This document shows, piece by piece, positions 18,903 through 27,797 of a DNA stretch of 64,000 nucleotides; positions within the stretch are counted from its first letter, which is position 1, and each line of letters opens with the position of its first letter. The DNA is from Flavobacterium sp. 11 (GTDB lineage Bacteria > Bacteroidota > Bacteroidia > Flavobacteriales > Flavobacteriaceae), in NCBI RefSeq assembly GCF_002754315.1, contig NZ_PEFE01000001.1, positions 1,364,001-1,428,000 on the forward strand. The letters run 5' to 3'. The notes under the pieces were generated by a model. The model was not told where the DNA came from, made no database searches, and was given only the letters and a program-made list of their open reading frames with translations. Both the position numbers and the translations under genes were made by a program.

Positions 18903-19634
18903 TCAGTACACAATTTTTACAGATGGCGTATCGTTGGTATCCGTTCCATAATAAAAAATATATAAACTACCATAAGTATACATGCCACCACCATCTGGCC
19001 TAGTCTCTACAAAATATTCATACTTAATTCCTGCATTTTCTAAAATAGATGCTACTTCTTCCCATTGCGAGTTATTCTCCCTTTGAATATATACTTTAAA
19101 ACTATTTTGAGGAATTAGTAGATTGAAATCTTTTATTTCAATAGTGCTATACCAAGGGAAAATCCATTTTCTATCTTTAAAAATTATTTCCTTCGAGTTT
19201 TCTGATATTTCACCCACAATAACTCTTACAGTGTCTTTACCGGTTAATCCATTAGTATTAGTAACAGTTAATTCAAATTCATAAATTCCTTTCTCGAGAT
19301 TGCTTACTTTTGTTTTAATTGAATTAGGATTTTCTAATTTATAACTAGAAGGACCTGATTTTTTTTTCCATTGAATTTTTGCATTATTTAAATTGATAAT
19401 TTCACCTTGTATTCCTCTGGCAATATAATAGCCGCTTAAAATTAAAAATTTAGAGTCAGATGATAATATTACTTGTATGTCATCTCCCGCAGACACATTT
19501 AATTTGATGTTTTGTGTTGTCGGAAGTGTATTTATGGGGGTAACATTGTAGATGTTGTCATCTTCTGTACAGCCACTATTTATAAGTAGTGTTGCACTAA
19601 AAAGTAAAAGACCATATAAATTAATCGTTTTCAT
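18903..19634 (-). CDS. PKD-like lipoprotein, paralogue B
   Basis: A 243-residue lipoprotein with the same layout as its downstream neighbour: signal peptide and lipobox (LINSGC) followed by T-E-D-D, a PKD-like sandwich (LEKGIYEFELTVTNTNGLTGKD, VRVIVGE), and a C-terminal domain with VYIQRENNSQWEEV and a Tyr-rich end (SLYIFYY). The two proteins end with nearly the same residues (PSVKIVY versus PNIKIVY). Similar 5' leaders of about 60 nt precede both genes. Function is unknown; repeated PKD-like lipoproteins are often surface adhesion or binding proteins, which is only a guess here. Confidence 0.85.
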   Translation of the reverse strand: MKTINLYGLLLFSATLLINSGCTEDDNIYNVTPINTLPTTQNIKLNVSAGDDIQVILSSDSKFLILSGYYIARGIQGEIINLNNAKIQWKKKSGPSSYKLENPNSIKTKVSNLEKGIYEFELTVTNTNGLTGKDTVRVIVGEISENSKEIIFKDRKWIFPWYSTIEIKDFNLLIPQNSFKVYIQRENNSQWEEVASILENAGIKYEYFVETRPDGGGMYTYGSLYIFYYGTDTNDTPSVKIVY

Positions 19635-20234
19635 AGCAATAAGATTTAGATGTGTGATTAGACTTCTTTTTTTCTATTATTCAGGTTGTCAATAATGTGG
19701 TTTTAGGGATTTACTTATAAATATTTATAATTTAATGAAATTAAAATATTCATAAGTAATTAAATATCAATTTTTTATAAAAAAAATAACATACTAAATT
19801 TAAGAAATATTTATTGGAATAATCTTAAAACTATATTAAAGACCAAATTATAAATGTGCAAACAAATATCCTCTAACTATTGTAATGGTAGGTCAAACAA
19901 AATAAAGTCTACCTAGCTTTTTAGAATTATTATTTCGGATTGTTAGTAGTTTTTGTTTCTTTTATTCTACGTAGCGTTTGAGTATTGAGGTAGTCAGTTT
20001 GTTGCCTCAATGCTTTCTACTTGAAAACGCAAGTCGGATAGTGTTGGCGGTGGTAAAAAGAGTTTTTTTCTTTATTAAAGTGTTTTGGTAATTTTCTTTC
20101 TAAGATTTGTTCTTTTGTAATGTGTTTCTTGTGGCAACTATTTAACAAAAAAGCAACCCTGTATGGGTTGCTTTTTTGTTTGCTTCTTATTGTAGATTTC
20201 TTTTGGTAGATTGAATTTAGGAGAAAGATAAATT
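19635..20234. other. 600-base intergenic gap with small hairpins
   Basis: No convincing gene is seen. The left part is the AT-rich leader and promoter region of the lipoprotein gene. A less AT-rich patch holds two adjacent hairpins: ATTGAGG/CCTCAAT at 19984-20011 and ACTTG/CAAGT at 20019-20034. The terminator at 20145-20179 lies further right. The patch might encode a small RNA, but no clear promoter supports this. Confidence 0.4.
20145..20179. terminator. strong bidirectional terminator downstream of the SPOR gene
   Basis: A perfect 15-bp stem (ACAAAAAAGCAACCC at 20145-20159 with GGGTTGCTTTTTTGT at 20165-20179) with a 5-nt loop and A/T runs inside both arms. It ends the minus-strand SPOR gene and could also stop plus-strand transcripts. 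Confidence 0.9.
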
Positions 20235-20624
20235 TTATTTATTAGGCTTTATTAAATGTACATTGCTGTAGCTTTTTTTAATTTCGATGAGATTTCGTTC
20301 TGCTTCAATTCGTGTTTTGAAATTCCCAACCCAAACTTTGTAATTTGGCGTAAAGAAAATAATAGTTCCATCAATGTCTCTGAATTCTTGCTTAAAATCA
20401 TTTAACGTTTTTTTTGCTTTTTCGCTGTCTCCACTGAAAATTTGAATTTTATAATAGTCATTTACAGTGTTTGAAACATTTGTTTTTCTCTTTTCATTTA
20501 ATAATTGTTCAAATTTAGAGTCTTGATTTACCCTGATGTTTCCGTCTTGGGCATATGCATTACTATAGGAAATAAATAAGGTAAGAGAGATAAAAAATGC
20601 TTTTCTAAGGGCTAAAATTCTCAT
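20235..20624 (-). CDS. SPOR-domain periplasmic protein
   Basis: A 129-residue protein with a signal peptide ending NAYAQ and one SPOR domain at the C-terminus (YYKIQIFSGDSEKAKKTLNDF through KVWVGNFKTRIEAERNLIEIKK). SPOR domains bind denuded glycan strands of peptidoglycan. The start is set at the ATG whose complement is at 20622-20624 (MRILALRK) because a consensus promoter -7 box covers 20643-20650, which overlaps the longer start at 20645. It is a single gene, divergent from the ACIII operon. Confidence 0.9.
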   Translation of the reverse strand: MRILALRKAFFISLTLFISYSNAYAQDGNIRVNQDSKFEQLLNEKRKTNVSNTVNDYYKIQIFSGDSEKAKKTLNDFKQEFRDIDGTIIFFTPNYKVWVGNFKTRIEAERNLIEIKKSYSNVHLIKPNK

Positions 20625-20642
20625 AATGTGATTGTTTTTGTG

Positions 20643-20671
20643 CAAAAGTAATATTTAATGACTGATAGCAA
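20643..20671 (-). promoter_or_regulatory. consensus promoter of the SPOR gene
   Basis: On the minus strand: TTG (20671-20669), 18-nt spacer, TACTTTTG (20650-20643). It is an exact TTG-N17-23-TAnnTTTG match and decides the start codon of the gene. Confidence 0.75.
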
Positions 20672-20726
20672 ATACTAAATGTTATTTAGAATTAATATAA
20701 ATTGAAATTAAGACTATTTTAAGGTT

Positions 20727-20755
20727 TTGAGAATAGTTCTTAAGTCGTATTTTTG
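20727..20755 (+). promoter_or_regulatory. consensus promoter of the ACIII-oxidase operon
   Basis: TTG at 20727-20729, 18-nt spacer, TATTTTTG at 20748-20755. Transcription would begin near 20760, leaving a leader of about 80 nt before actA. Confidence 0.75.
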
Positions 20756-20839
20756 TCCAAGTTTTTAAATAAAGGATCAGTTTCTATAATTCAATTAGAA
20801 AAAACTGTGCCAATTTTTAGTAGATAATCATTATACTAT

Positions 20840-22171
20840 ATGAAAAAGGTGGGTAACCATAATTCGATCTCAAGGAAATTATTTTTTAGCATAGCTTTGA
20901 TGCTATCTATTTCCTTTACTTCATTTGCTCAAGAAGCTACACCTGCGGCTGATGCTGCAGCTCTAGATGCTTCAGCTACTTCGCAAAGTGCAGACCCGGT
21001 AAAGGGTAAAGAGCTTTTTAATGCAAACTGTGCGGCATGTCACAAACTTGATGCTAAAGCTACAGGTCCTGCTCTTAGAGGTGTGTCTGCTAAATATGAT
21101 GCATCATGGCTTCATAAGTGGGTTCGTAATAGTTCAGACTTAATTAAATCTGGCGATGCTCAGGCAGTTAAAGTTTTTGAAGAGAACAATAAGGCTGTAA
21201 TGTCTGCTTTTCCTCAATTATCAGATGCGGATATTGATAATATCATTGCTTATACTTCAGAGCCTAAAGCTGAAGCTGCTGCTCCAGCTCCTGGAGTTGA
21301 AGTTCCTGGTAAGCCAGCTGCAGATAGTGGTATTTCAAACAATATTATATTAGGTGCTTTGGCGCTTGTTATGGTTATTTTGGTTGTAATGTTATTTTTG
21401 GTAAACAGAGTTTTATCTAAAGTAGCAAAAGCAAACGGTATTGAAGTAGCTCCGAAAGCTCCAACAACTCCTATTTGGAAAGCATTTGCTAAAAATCAAT
21501 TTTTGGTTTTAGTTACATCAATATTCTTGCTTTTGGCGAGTGGATATTTCGTGTATGGTTTTTTAATGCAAGTTGGTGTTGATCAGGATTACGCTCCGAT
21601 TCAACCAATTCATTATTCGCATAAAATACATGCTGGTGATAATGAAATCAATTGTAAGTATTGTCACTCTGCAGCTCGTGTAAGTAAAAATGCAGGAATT
21701 CCATCTTTGAATGTTTGTATGAACTGTCATAAGAACATTGCTGAAGTTGCTGAAACTACTGCTACTCCAGAGTACAGCAAGGCATTCTATGATGAGCAAA
21801 TCCAAAAATTATATACTGCGGTAGGTTGGGATAAAACAACTCAAAGTTATACTGGAAAAACGCAGCCTGTAAAATGGGTTCGTATTCATAATTTACCTGA
21901 CTTCGTTTATTTCAATCACTCTCAGCACGTAACTGTTGCCGGAATTGAATGTCAAACGTGTCACGGTCCGGTTCAAGAGTATGAAATTCAAAAACAATTT
22001 GCTCCATTAACAATGGGTTGGTGTATTGATTGCCACAGAAAAACTGATGTTAAAATGGAAGGCAATGAGTATTATACTAAAATTCATGAAGAACTTTCTA
22101 AAAAATACGGTGTAGACAAATTGACTGCGGCGCAAATGGGAGGTTTAGAATGTGGTAAATGCCACTATTAA
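20840..22171 (+). CDS. actA: alternative complex III multihaem cytochrome subunit ActA with fused monohaem domain
   Basis: A 443-residue c-type cytochrome of ACIII, which oxidises menaquinol and passes electrons to the oxidase. Residues 1-31 are a signal peptide (FTSFAQ). Residues about 50-136 form a class I monohaem cytochrome domain with CAACH at 64-68. An Ala/Pro linker and a membrane helix (about 165-190) follow, then a second helix near 215-240. The pentahaem part has CKYCH, CMNCH, CQTCH, CIDCH and CGKCH. That makes six haem motifs in one chain, one more than the core five. The extra domain is well placed to act as a tethered electron shuttle to the oxidase. First gene of an eight-gene operon. 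Confidence 0.95.
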   Translation: MKKVGNHNSISRKLFFSIALMLSISFTSFAQEATPAADAAALDASATSQSADPVKGKELFNANCAACHKLDAKATGPALRGVSAKYDASWLHKWVRNSSDLIKSGDAQAVKVFEENNKAVMSAFPQLSDADIDNIIAYTSEPKAEAAAPAPGVEVPGKPAADSGISNNIILGALALVMVILVVMLFLVNRVLSKVAKANGIEVAPKAPTTPIWKAFAKNQFLVLVTSIFLLLASGYFVYGFLMQVGVDQDYAPIQPIHYSHKIHAGDNEINCKYCHSAARVSKNAGIPSLNVCMNCHKNIAEVAETTATPEYSKAFYDEQIQKLYTAVGWDKTTQSYTGKTQPVKWVRIHNLPDFVYFNHSQHVTVAGIECQTCHGPVQEYEIQKQFAPLTMGWCIDCHRKTDVKMEGNEYYTKIHEELSKKYGVDKLTAAQMGGLECGKCHY

Positions 22172-22200
22172 TCAAATTATTAAGATTTTAATATTTATAT

Positions 22201-25200
22201 ATGTCATCAAACAAAAAATACTGGAAAAGTGTTGAAGAACTAGACAAAAATAGTTCTATTGTTGAGGCGCTTAGAAATAACGAATTTGTTGAAGAAATTC
22301 CTACTGACGAGTTTTTAGGAAATAATGACGCTTTGTCATCTTCATCAACATCACGTCGTGATTTTTTAAAGTACGTTGGTTTTAGTACTGCAGCGGCTAC
22401 GCTTGCAGCTTGCGAAGGTCCTGTGAACAAGTCAATACCTTATGTACTTCAGCCGGAACAAATCATTCCTGGAGTAGCTGATTATTATGCAACTTCTGTT
22501 TTTGATGGATTTGATTTTGCTAATCTTTTGGTAAAAACTCGTGAAGGGCGTCCTATTAAAATAGATAATAATACTATTGCTGGAGCTAAGTTTAGTGCTA
22601 ATGCAAGAGTTCATGCGTCTATTCTGTCTTTATATGATAGTATGCGTTTGAAAGAGCCAAAAATTGAAGGTAAAAATTCAACTTGGTCTGCTGTTGATTC
22701 TAAAATTAAATCAAGTATAGCTGATGCTGCTGCAAAAGGTGGTCAAGTAGTGCTTTTAACAAACACATTGGCTAGTCCGTCAACTGAAAAGTTGATTGCT
22801 GAGTTTATCGGTAAAAATCCAAATGCTAAACATGTTGTTTATGATGCTGTATCTGAATCTGAAGCATTAGATGCTTTCGAAACGGTATATGGAGAAAGAG
22901 CTTTGGTTGATTATGATTTTTCTAAAGCTTCGCTAATAGTTTCTGTAGGAGCTGATTTCCTTGGAGATTGGCAAGGTGGAGGATTTGATTCAGGTTATGC
23001 TAAAGGTAGAATTCCTAAAGCAGGAAAGATGTCTCGTCATTTCCAATTAGAAGCAAACATGACTTTGTCTGGTGCTGCTGCTGATAAGCGTTTACCAATG
23101 TCTACTGCTAATCAAAAACAAGCATTAGTTCATATATATAATATTGTAACGGGTTCTGCTGTTGCTGTAAGTTTAGAAGATAAATTTAAAGCAGAAGTTA
23201 CAAAAGCAGCTCAACAATTGAAAGCTGCTGGTTCAAAAGGAGTTTTGGTATCTGGTATTCAAGATAAAAATGCTCAATTGTTAGTTTTAGCTATCAACCA
23301 AGTGTTGGCAAGTGAAGCTTTCAGTACTTCTGGAGTAAGACAAATCAGAAAAGGATCTGATGCAAAAGTTGCTCAATTAATCAGTGATATGAAAGCGGGA
23401 AGCGTTCATACTTTGGTAATGAGTGGTGTTAATCCGGTTTATACTTTAGCAGATAGTGCTTCTTTCGTTGAAGGACTTAAAAAAGTAAAAACATCAGTTG
23501 CGTTTTCTTTAAAAGAAGATGAAACTGCTTTAGTAAGTACTATTGCAGCGGCTGTTCCTCATTATTTAGAGTCATGGAATGATGTAAGTATCACAAAAGG
23601 TACTTACGGAATTACTCAGCCTGCTATTCGTCCTCTTTTTGTTACAAAACAATTTCAAGATGTATTGTTGTCTTTAAATGGATTGACAGGTACATTCTAC
23701 GATTATATTAAAGCTAATGCATCAACTATAATAACTGGTTCTACTTGGAACAAAGTGTTACATGATGGTGTTTATGTTGGAGTTGTTCCAACTGCGTCTG
23801 CTGGTTCTGCTGATTATAGCGCAGCTGCAAATGCTTTAGCAAAATCAAAAGCTTCTCAAGGACTTGAGCTTGTTTTGTATACCAAAACAGGTATGGGAGA
23901 TGGACAGCAAGCTAATAACCCTTGGTTGCAAGAGTTTCCAGATCCAATTACAAGAGTTTCTTGGGATAATTATGTTACTGTTTCGAATGCTGATGCTAAG
24001 AAATATGAACTTTCTAATGAAATCGTTGCAAATGGTGGTTTAAACGGAAGTTATGCTACTATTACTACTGCTGATGGAGCTAAATTAGAAAATGTTCCGG
24101 TAATTGTTCAACCAGGACAAGCTGTTGGAACTATCGGTTTAGCATTAGGTTACGGTCGTAAAGCGGCTTTGAAAGAAGAAATGATGGTGGGTTTAAATGC
24201 CTACTCTTTATATAAAGGTTTTAATAATGTACAGTCTGTAACATTGGCGAAAGCTGGAGGAGAACATGAGTTTGCTTGTGTTCAAGGTCAGAAAACATTA
24301 ATGGGAAGAGGAGATATCATTAAAGAAACTTCTTTAGAAATTTTCAATACAAAAGATGCTCACGTTTGGAATGAACAACCAATGGTTTCATTGGATCACA
24401 AAGAAGTTGAAGCAACTAAAGTAGATTTATGGGATTCATTTGATCGTTCAACGGGTCACCATTTTAATCTTTCTATTGACTTGAATGCTTGTACCGGTTG
24501 TGGTGCTTGTGTGATTGCTTGTCATGCTGAAAACAACGTTCCTGTTGTTGGAAAATCAGAAGTTAGAAGAAGTCGTGATATGCATTGGTTGCGTATTGAC
24601 AGATATTATTCTTCTGAAAGTACTTTTGAAGGGGATAACGAAAGAAAAGAAAATATTGCAGGTTTATCAAGTTCATTGTCTACATTTAATGAAATGGAAA
24701 AAGCGGGTGATAACCCACAAGTATCTTTTCAACCTGTAATGTGTCAACATTGTAATCATGCACCTTGTGAAACGGTTTGTCCAGTTGCTGCAACTTCACA
24801 CTCTCGTCAAGGTCAAAACCATATGGCTTATAACAGATGTGTTGGAACGCGTTATTGCGCTAACAACTGTCCGTATAAAGTGCGTCGTTTTAACTGGTTC
24901 TTGTACAACAAAAACAGTGAATTCGATTATCATATGAATGACGATTTAGGACGTATGGTATTGAATCCAGACGTTAATGTTCGTTCTCGTGGAGTTATGG
25001 AGAAATGTTCAATGTGTATTCAAATGACACAAGCGACTATTTTGAAAGCAAAAAGAGAAGGAAGAGCAATCGTTGATGGTGAATTCCAAACTGCATGTTC
25101 AAATGCTTGTTCTACTGGAGCAATGATTTTTGGTGATGTAAATGATAAAGAAGCGGAAGTGACTAAGTTAGCTGCTGACGAAAGAATGTATCATTTATTG

Positions 25201-25257
25201 GAGCATGTTGGAACAAAACCAAATGTGATTTACCACGTTAAAGTTAGAAATACCTAG
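22201..25257 (+). CDS. actB: alternative complex III iron-sulfur / molybdopterin-like subunit ActB
   Basis: A 1018-residue periplasmic subunit. Residues about 51-70 hold a twin-arginine-like signal (SRRDFLKY) that ends in a lipobox (AAC near 71), consistent with lipid anchoring reported for ACIII. The large middle part resembles a molybdopterin-oxidoreductase fold. The C-terminal third is a ferredoxin-like PsrB/NrfC-type domain with CTGCGACVIAC, CQHCNHAPCETVC, RYCANNC and a late cysteine set near CSMCIQM and ACSNACSTGA. In ACIII the molybdopterin-like part has no Mo cofactor and the clusters are [4Fe-4S] and [3Fe-4S]. It follows actA by 29 nt. Confidence 0.96.
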   Translation: MSSNKKYWKSVEELDKNSSIVEALRNNEFVEEIPTDEFLGNNDALSSSSTSRRDFLKYVGFSTAAATLAACEGPVNKSIPYVLQPEQIIPGVADYYATSVFDGFDFANLLVKTREGRPIKIDNNTIAGAKFSANARVHASILSLYDSMRLKEPKIEGKNSTWSAVDSKIKSSIADAAAKGGQVVLLTNTLASPSTEKLIAEFIGKNPNAKHVVYDAVSESEALDAFETVYGERALVDYDFSKASLIVSVGADFLGDWQGGGFDSGYAKGRIPKAGKMSRHFQLEANMTLSGAAADKRLPMSTANQKQALVHIYNIVTGSAVAVSLEDKFKAEVTKAAQQLKAAGSKGVLVSGIQDKNAQLLVLAINQVLASEAFSTSGVRQIRKGSDAKVAQLISDMKAGSVHTLVMSGVNPVYTLADSASFVEGLKKVKTSVAFSLKEDETALVSTIAAAVPHYLESWNDVSITKGTYGITQPAIRPLFVTKQFQDVLLSLNGLTGTFYDYIKANASTIITGSTWNKVLHDGVYVGVVPTASAGSADYSAAANALAKSKASQGLELVLYTKTGMGDGQQANNPWLQEFPDPITRVSWDNYVTVSNADAKKYELSNEIVANGGLNGSYATITTADGAKLENVPVIVQPGQAVGTIGLALGYGRKAALKEEMMVGLNAYSLYKGFNNVQSVTLAKAGGEHEFACVQGQKTLMGRGDIIKETSLEIFNTKDAHVWNEQPMVSLDHKEVEATKVDLWDSFDRSTGHHFNLSIDLNACTGCGACVIACHAENNVPVVGKSEVRRSRDMHWLRIDRYYSSESTFEGDNERKENIAGLSSSLSTFNEMEKAGDNPQVSFQPVMCQHCNHAPCETVCPVAATSHSRQGQNHMAYNRCVGTRYCANNCPYKVRRFNWFLYNKNSEFDYHMNDDLGRMVLNPDVNVRSRGVMEKCSMCIQMTQATILKAKREGRAIVDGEFQTACSNACSTGAMIFGDVNDKEAEVTKLAADERMYHLLEHVGTKPNVIYHVKVRNT

Positions 25258-25295
25258 TACAAAAAATAATTAATTAAGAATCAATATAAAGGATT

Positions 25296-26699
25296 ATGTC
25301 GTCTCACTACGAAGCAACCATTAGAAAACCCTTAGTTATAGGTGATAAATCTTATCACGATGTAACTGTAGATGTAGCTGCGCCTGTTGAAGGTAAAGCA
25401 AACAAACATTGGTGGATTGTATTTTCAATCGCATTAATAGCCTTCCTTTGGGGACTTGGCTGTATAATTTACACCGTATCTACAGGTATTGGAACATGGG
25501 GATTAAATAAAACTGTAGGATGGGCTTGGGATATCACGAACTTTGTTTGGTGGGTTGGTATTGGTCACGCAGGAACACTTATTTCGGCGGTATTATTACT
25601 TTTCCGTCAACGTTGGAGAATGGCGATTAACCGTTCTGCAGAAGCAATGACAATTTTCTCTGTAATTCAAGCAGGTTTATTTCCAATCATTCACATGGGG
25701 CGTCCATGGTTAGCGTATTGGGTTTTACCAATTCCGAATCAATTTGGTTCTCTTTGGGTAAACTTTAACTCGCCATTACTTTGGGACGTATTTGCAATTT
25801 CAACGTATCTTTCGGTTTCATTAGTATTCTGGTGGACTGGTTTATTACCTGATTTTGCTATGTTACGTGATAGAGCTATTACTCCTTTTAATAAAAGAGT
25901 GTATTCTATATTAAGTTTTGGATGGAGCGGTAGAGCAAAAGACTGGCAACGTTTTGAAGAAGTATCTTTGGTACTTGCAGGATTAGCTACTCCACTTGTA
26001 CTTTCAGTGCATACTATTGTATCGATGGACTTTGCTACATCCGTTATACCTGGATGGCATACTACAATTTTCCCTCCGTACTTTGTTGCTGGAGCGGTTT
26101 TCTCAGGATTTGCAATGGTAAATACTTTGCTTATCATTATGAGAAAAGTATCTAATTTAGAAGCTTACATTACGATTCAACACATTGAGTTGATGAATAT
26201 CGTTATCATGATTACAGGTTCTATTGTTGGGGTTGCCTATATAACGGAACTATTTGTTGCATGGTATTCTGGTGTAGAATATGAGCAATATGCTTTCTTG
26301 AATAGAGCTACCGGACCTTACTGGTGGGCATATTGGTCAATGATGACTTGTAATGTTTTTTCTCCACAATTTATGTGGTTCAAAAAATTAAGAACAAGTA
26401 TCATGTTCTCGTTTATAATTTCGATAGTTGTAAATATTGGAATGTGGTTTGAGAGATTTGTAATTATCGTAACTTCGTTACACAGAGATTATTTACCATC
26501 TTCTTGGACAATGTTTTCACCTACATTTGTTGATATTGGAATTTTCATTGGAACGATAGGTTTCTTCTTTGTATTGTTCTTATTGTATTCAAGAACATTC
26601 CCTGTAATTGCACAAGCAGAGGTAAAAACAATTTTGAAAGGAACTGGAGATAATTACAAAAGAGAAAGAGAAGCAAATAAAGATTCACACCATGAGTAA
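25296..26699 (+). CDS. actC: alternative complex III quinol-binding membrane subunit ActC (NrfD/PsrC family)
   Basis: A 467-residue polytopic inner-membrane protein with about ten hydrophobic helices and a soluble N-terminal stretch. It belongs to the NrfD/PsrC family (GIGHAGTLISAVLLLFRQRW; HMGRPWLAYW). In ACIII this subunit holds the menaquinol site next to ActB and forms a proposed proton path. Its end overlaps the start of actD by 8 nt, which suggests translational coupling. Confidence 0.96.
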   Translation: MSSHYEATIRKPLVIGDKSYHDVTVDVAAPVEGKANKHWWIVFSIALIAFLWGLGCIIYTVSTGIGTWGLNKTVGWAWDITNFVWWVGIGHAGTLISAVLLLFRQRWRMAINRSAEAMTIFSVIQAGLFPIIHMGRPWLAYWVLPIPNQFGSLWVNFNSPLLWDVFAISTYLSVSLVFWWTGLLPDFAMLRDRAITPFNKRVYSILSFGWSGRAKDWQRFEEVSLVLAGLATPLVLSVHTIVSMDFATSVIPGWHTTIFPPYFVAGAVFSGFAMVNTLLIIMRKVSNLEAYITIQHIELMNIVIMITGSIVGVAYITELFVAWYSGVEYEQYAFLNRATGPYWWAYWSMMTCNVFSPQFMWFKKLRTSIMFSFIISIVVNIGMWFERFVIIVTSLHRDYLPSSWTMFSPTFVDIGIFIGTIGFFFVLFLLYSRTFPVIAQAEVKTILKGTGDNYKREREANKDSHHE

Positions 26700-27216
26700 T
26701 AAAGTAATATACGCCATTTATAATGACGATGATATATTGATGGATGCGGTTAAAAAAACCAGAGCAGCTCATCATCATATTGAAGAAGTTTTTACTCCAT
26801 TCCCGGTTCACGGTTTGGATAAAGCTATGGGAATTGCACCTACAAGATTAGCTATTTGTGCTTTTCTTTATGGATGTGTTGGAATCTCGGTAGCAACAGC
26901 TATGATGAATTATATCATGATTCAGGATTGGCCACAAGATATTGGTGGAAAACCAAGTTTTAGTTATATTGAAAACATGCCGGCTTTTGTTCCAATCATG
27001 TTTGAACTTACTGTATTTTTTGCTGCTCACTTAATGGTTATTACTTTTTACATGAGAAGTAAATTATGGCCTTTCAAAGAAGCAGAAAATCCGGATGTAA
27101 GAACTACAGATGACCATTTTTTAATGGAAGTTGCTGTAAATGACAATGAAGAAGAATTAGTTTCTTTTTTCCAAAGCACGGGAGCTGTAGAAGTTAAAGT
27201 AATAGAAAAGCATTAA
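26692..27216 (+). CDS. actD: alternative complex III subunit ActD (DUF3341)
   Basis: A 174-residue protein with a soluble N-terminal domain (YAIYNDDDILMDAVKKTR), two transmembrane helices (about 48-72 and 98-122), and a soluble acidic tail. This is the DUF3341 pattern of ActD, a structural subunit of ACIII. It overlaps actC by 8 nt and is followed by actE after 8 nt. Confidence 0.95.
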   Translation: MSNKVIYAIYNDDDILMDAVKKTRAAHHHIEEVFTPFPVHGLDKAMGIAPTRLAICAFLYGCVGISVATAMMNYIMIQDWPQDIGGKPSFSYIENMPAFVPIMFELTVFFAAHLMVITFYMRSKLWPFKEAENPDVRTTDDHFLMEVAVNDNEEELVSFFQSTGAVEVKVIEKH

Positions 27217-27224
27217 TTATAGAT

Positions 27225-27770
27225 ATGAAAAGCGTATATAAAATAACACTTTTATTTGGCATAACTATTTTAGTTTCATCTTGCCATAATAATGCGGAAC
27301 CAAACTATCAGTATTTTCCAAATATGTATGAATCAGTAGGGTATGAAACTTATTCTGAATCAAATGCATTTAAAGACGGTAAAGAAGGTCAACTTCCAGC
27401 TGCAGGAACTATTAACAGAGGGTTTGAACCTTTTGAATATGAAAATTCTACTGCAGGATATGAGTTAGCAAAAGCAAATCTTAAATCTCCGTTGGATTCT
27501 TTAAGCAGAGACTCTGATAAAGGAAAAGAGCTTTTTGAAATATATTGTATCAGTTGCCATGGTGCTTCTGGTAACGGAAAAGGAAAGCTTGTAGAAAGAG
27601 AAAAATTTCTGGGTGTTCCTAGTTATAAAGATAGAGTTATCACTGAAGGAAGTATTTTTCATGTTATAACTTATGGTTTAAATTCAATGGGTTCGCATGC
27701 TAACCAATTGAGTGCCCATGAACGTTGGTTAGTTACTGACTATGTTCTAAAACTAAAAAGCGAATTATAA
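27225..27770 (+). CDS. actE: alternative complex III monohaem lipoprotein cytochrome ActE
   Basis: A 181-residue lipoprotein cytochrome c. The signal peptide ends at a lipobox (LVSSC, about Cys20). The haem motif is CISCH near residue 108, and the Met ligand is probably in the segment NSMGSHANQL. In ACIII ActE carries one haem c and an acylated N-terminal cysteine, which fits. The gene abuts actF. Confidence 0.95.
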   Translation: MKSVYKITLLFGITILVSSCHNNAEPNYQYFPNMYESVGYETYSESNAFKDGKEGQLPAAGTINRGFEPFEYENSTAGYELAKANLKSPLDSLSRDSDKGKELFEIYCISCHGASGNGKGKLVEREKFLGVPSYKDRVITEGSIFHVITYGLNSMGSHANQLSAHERWLVTDYVLKLKSEL

Positions 27771-27797
27771 TTGTTGAACAAACTGATCGTAATAGAT

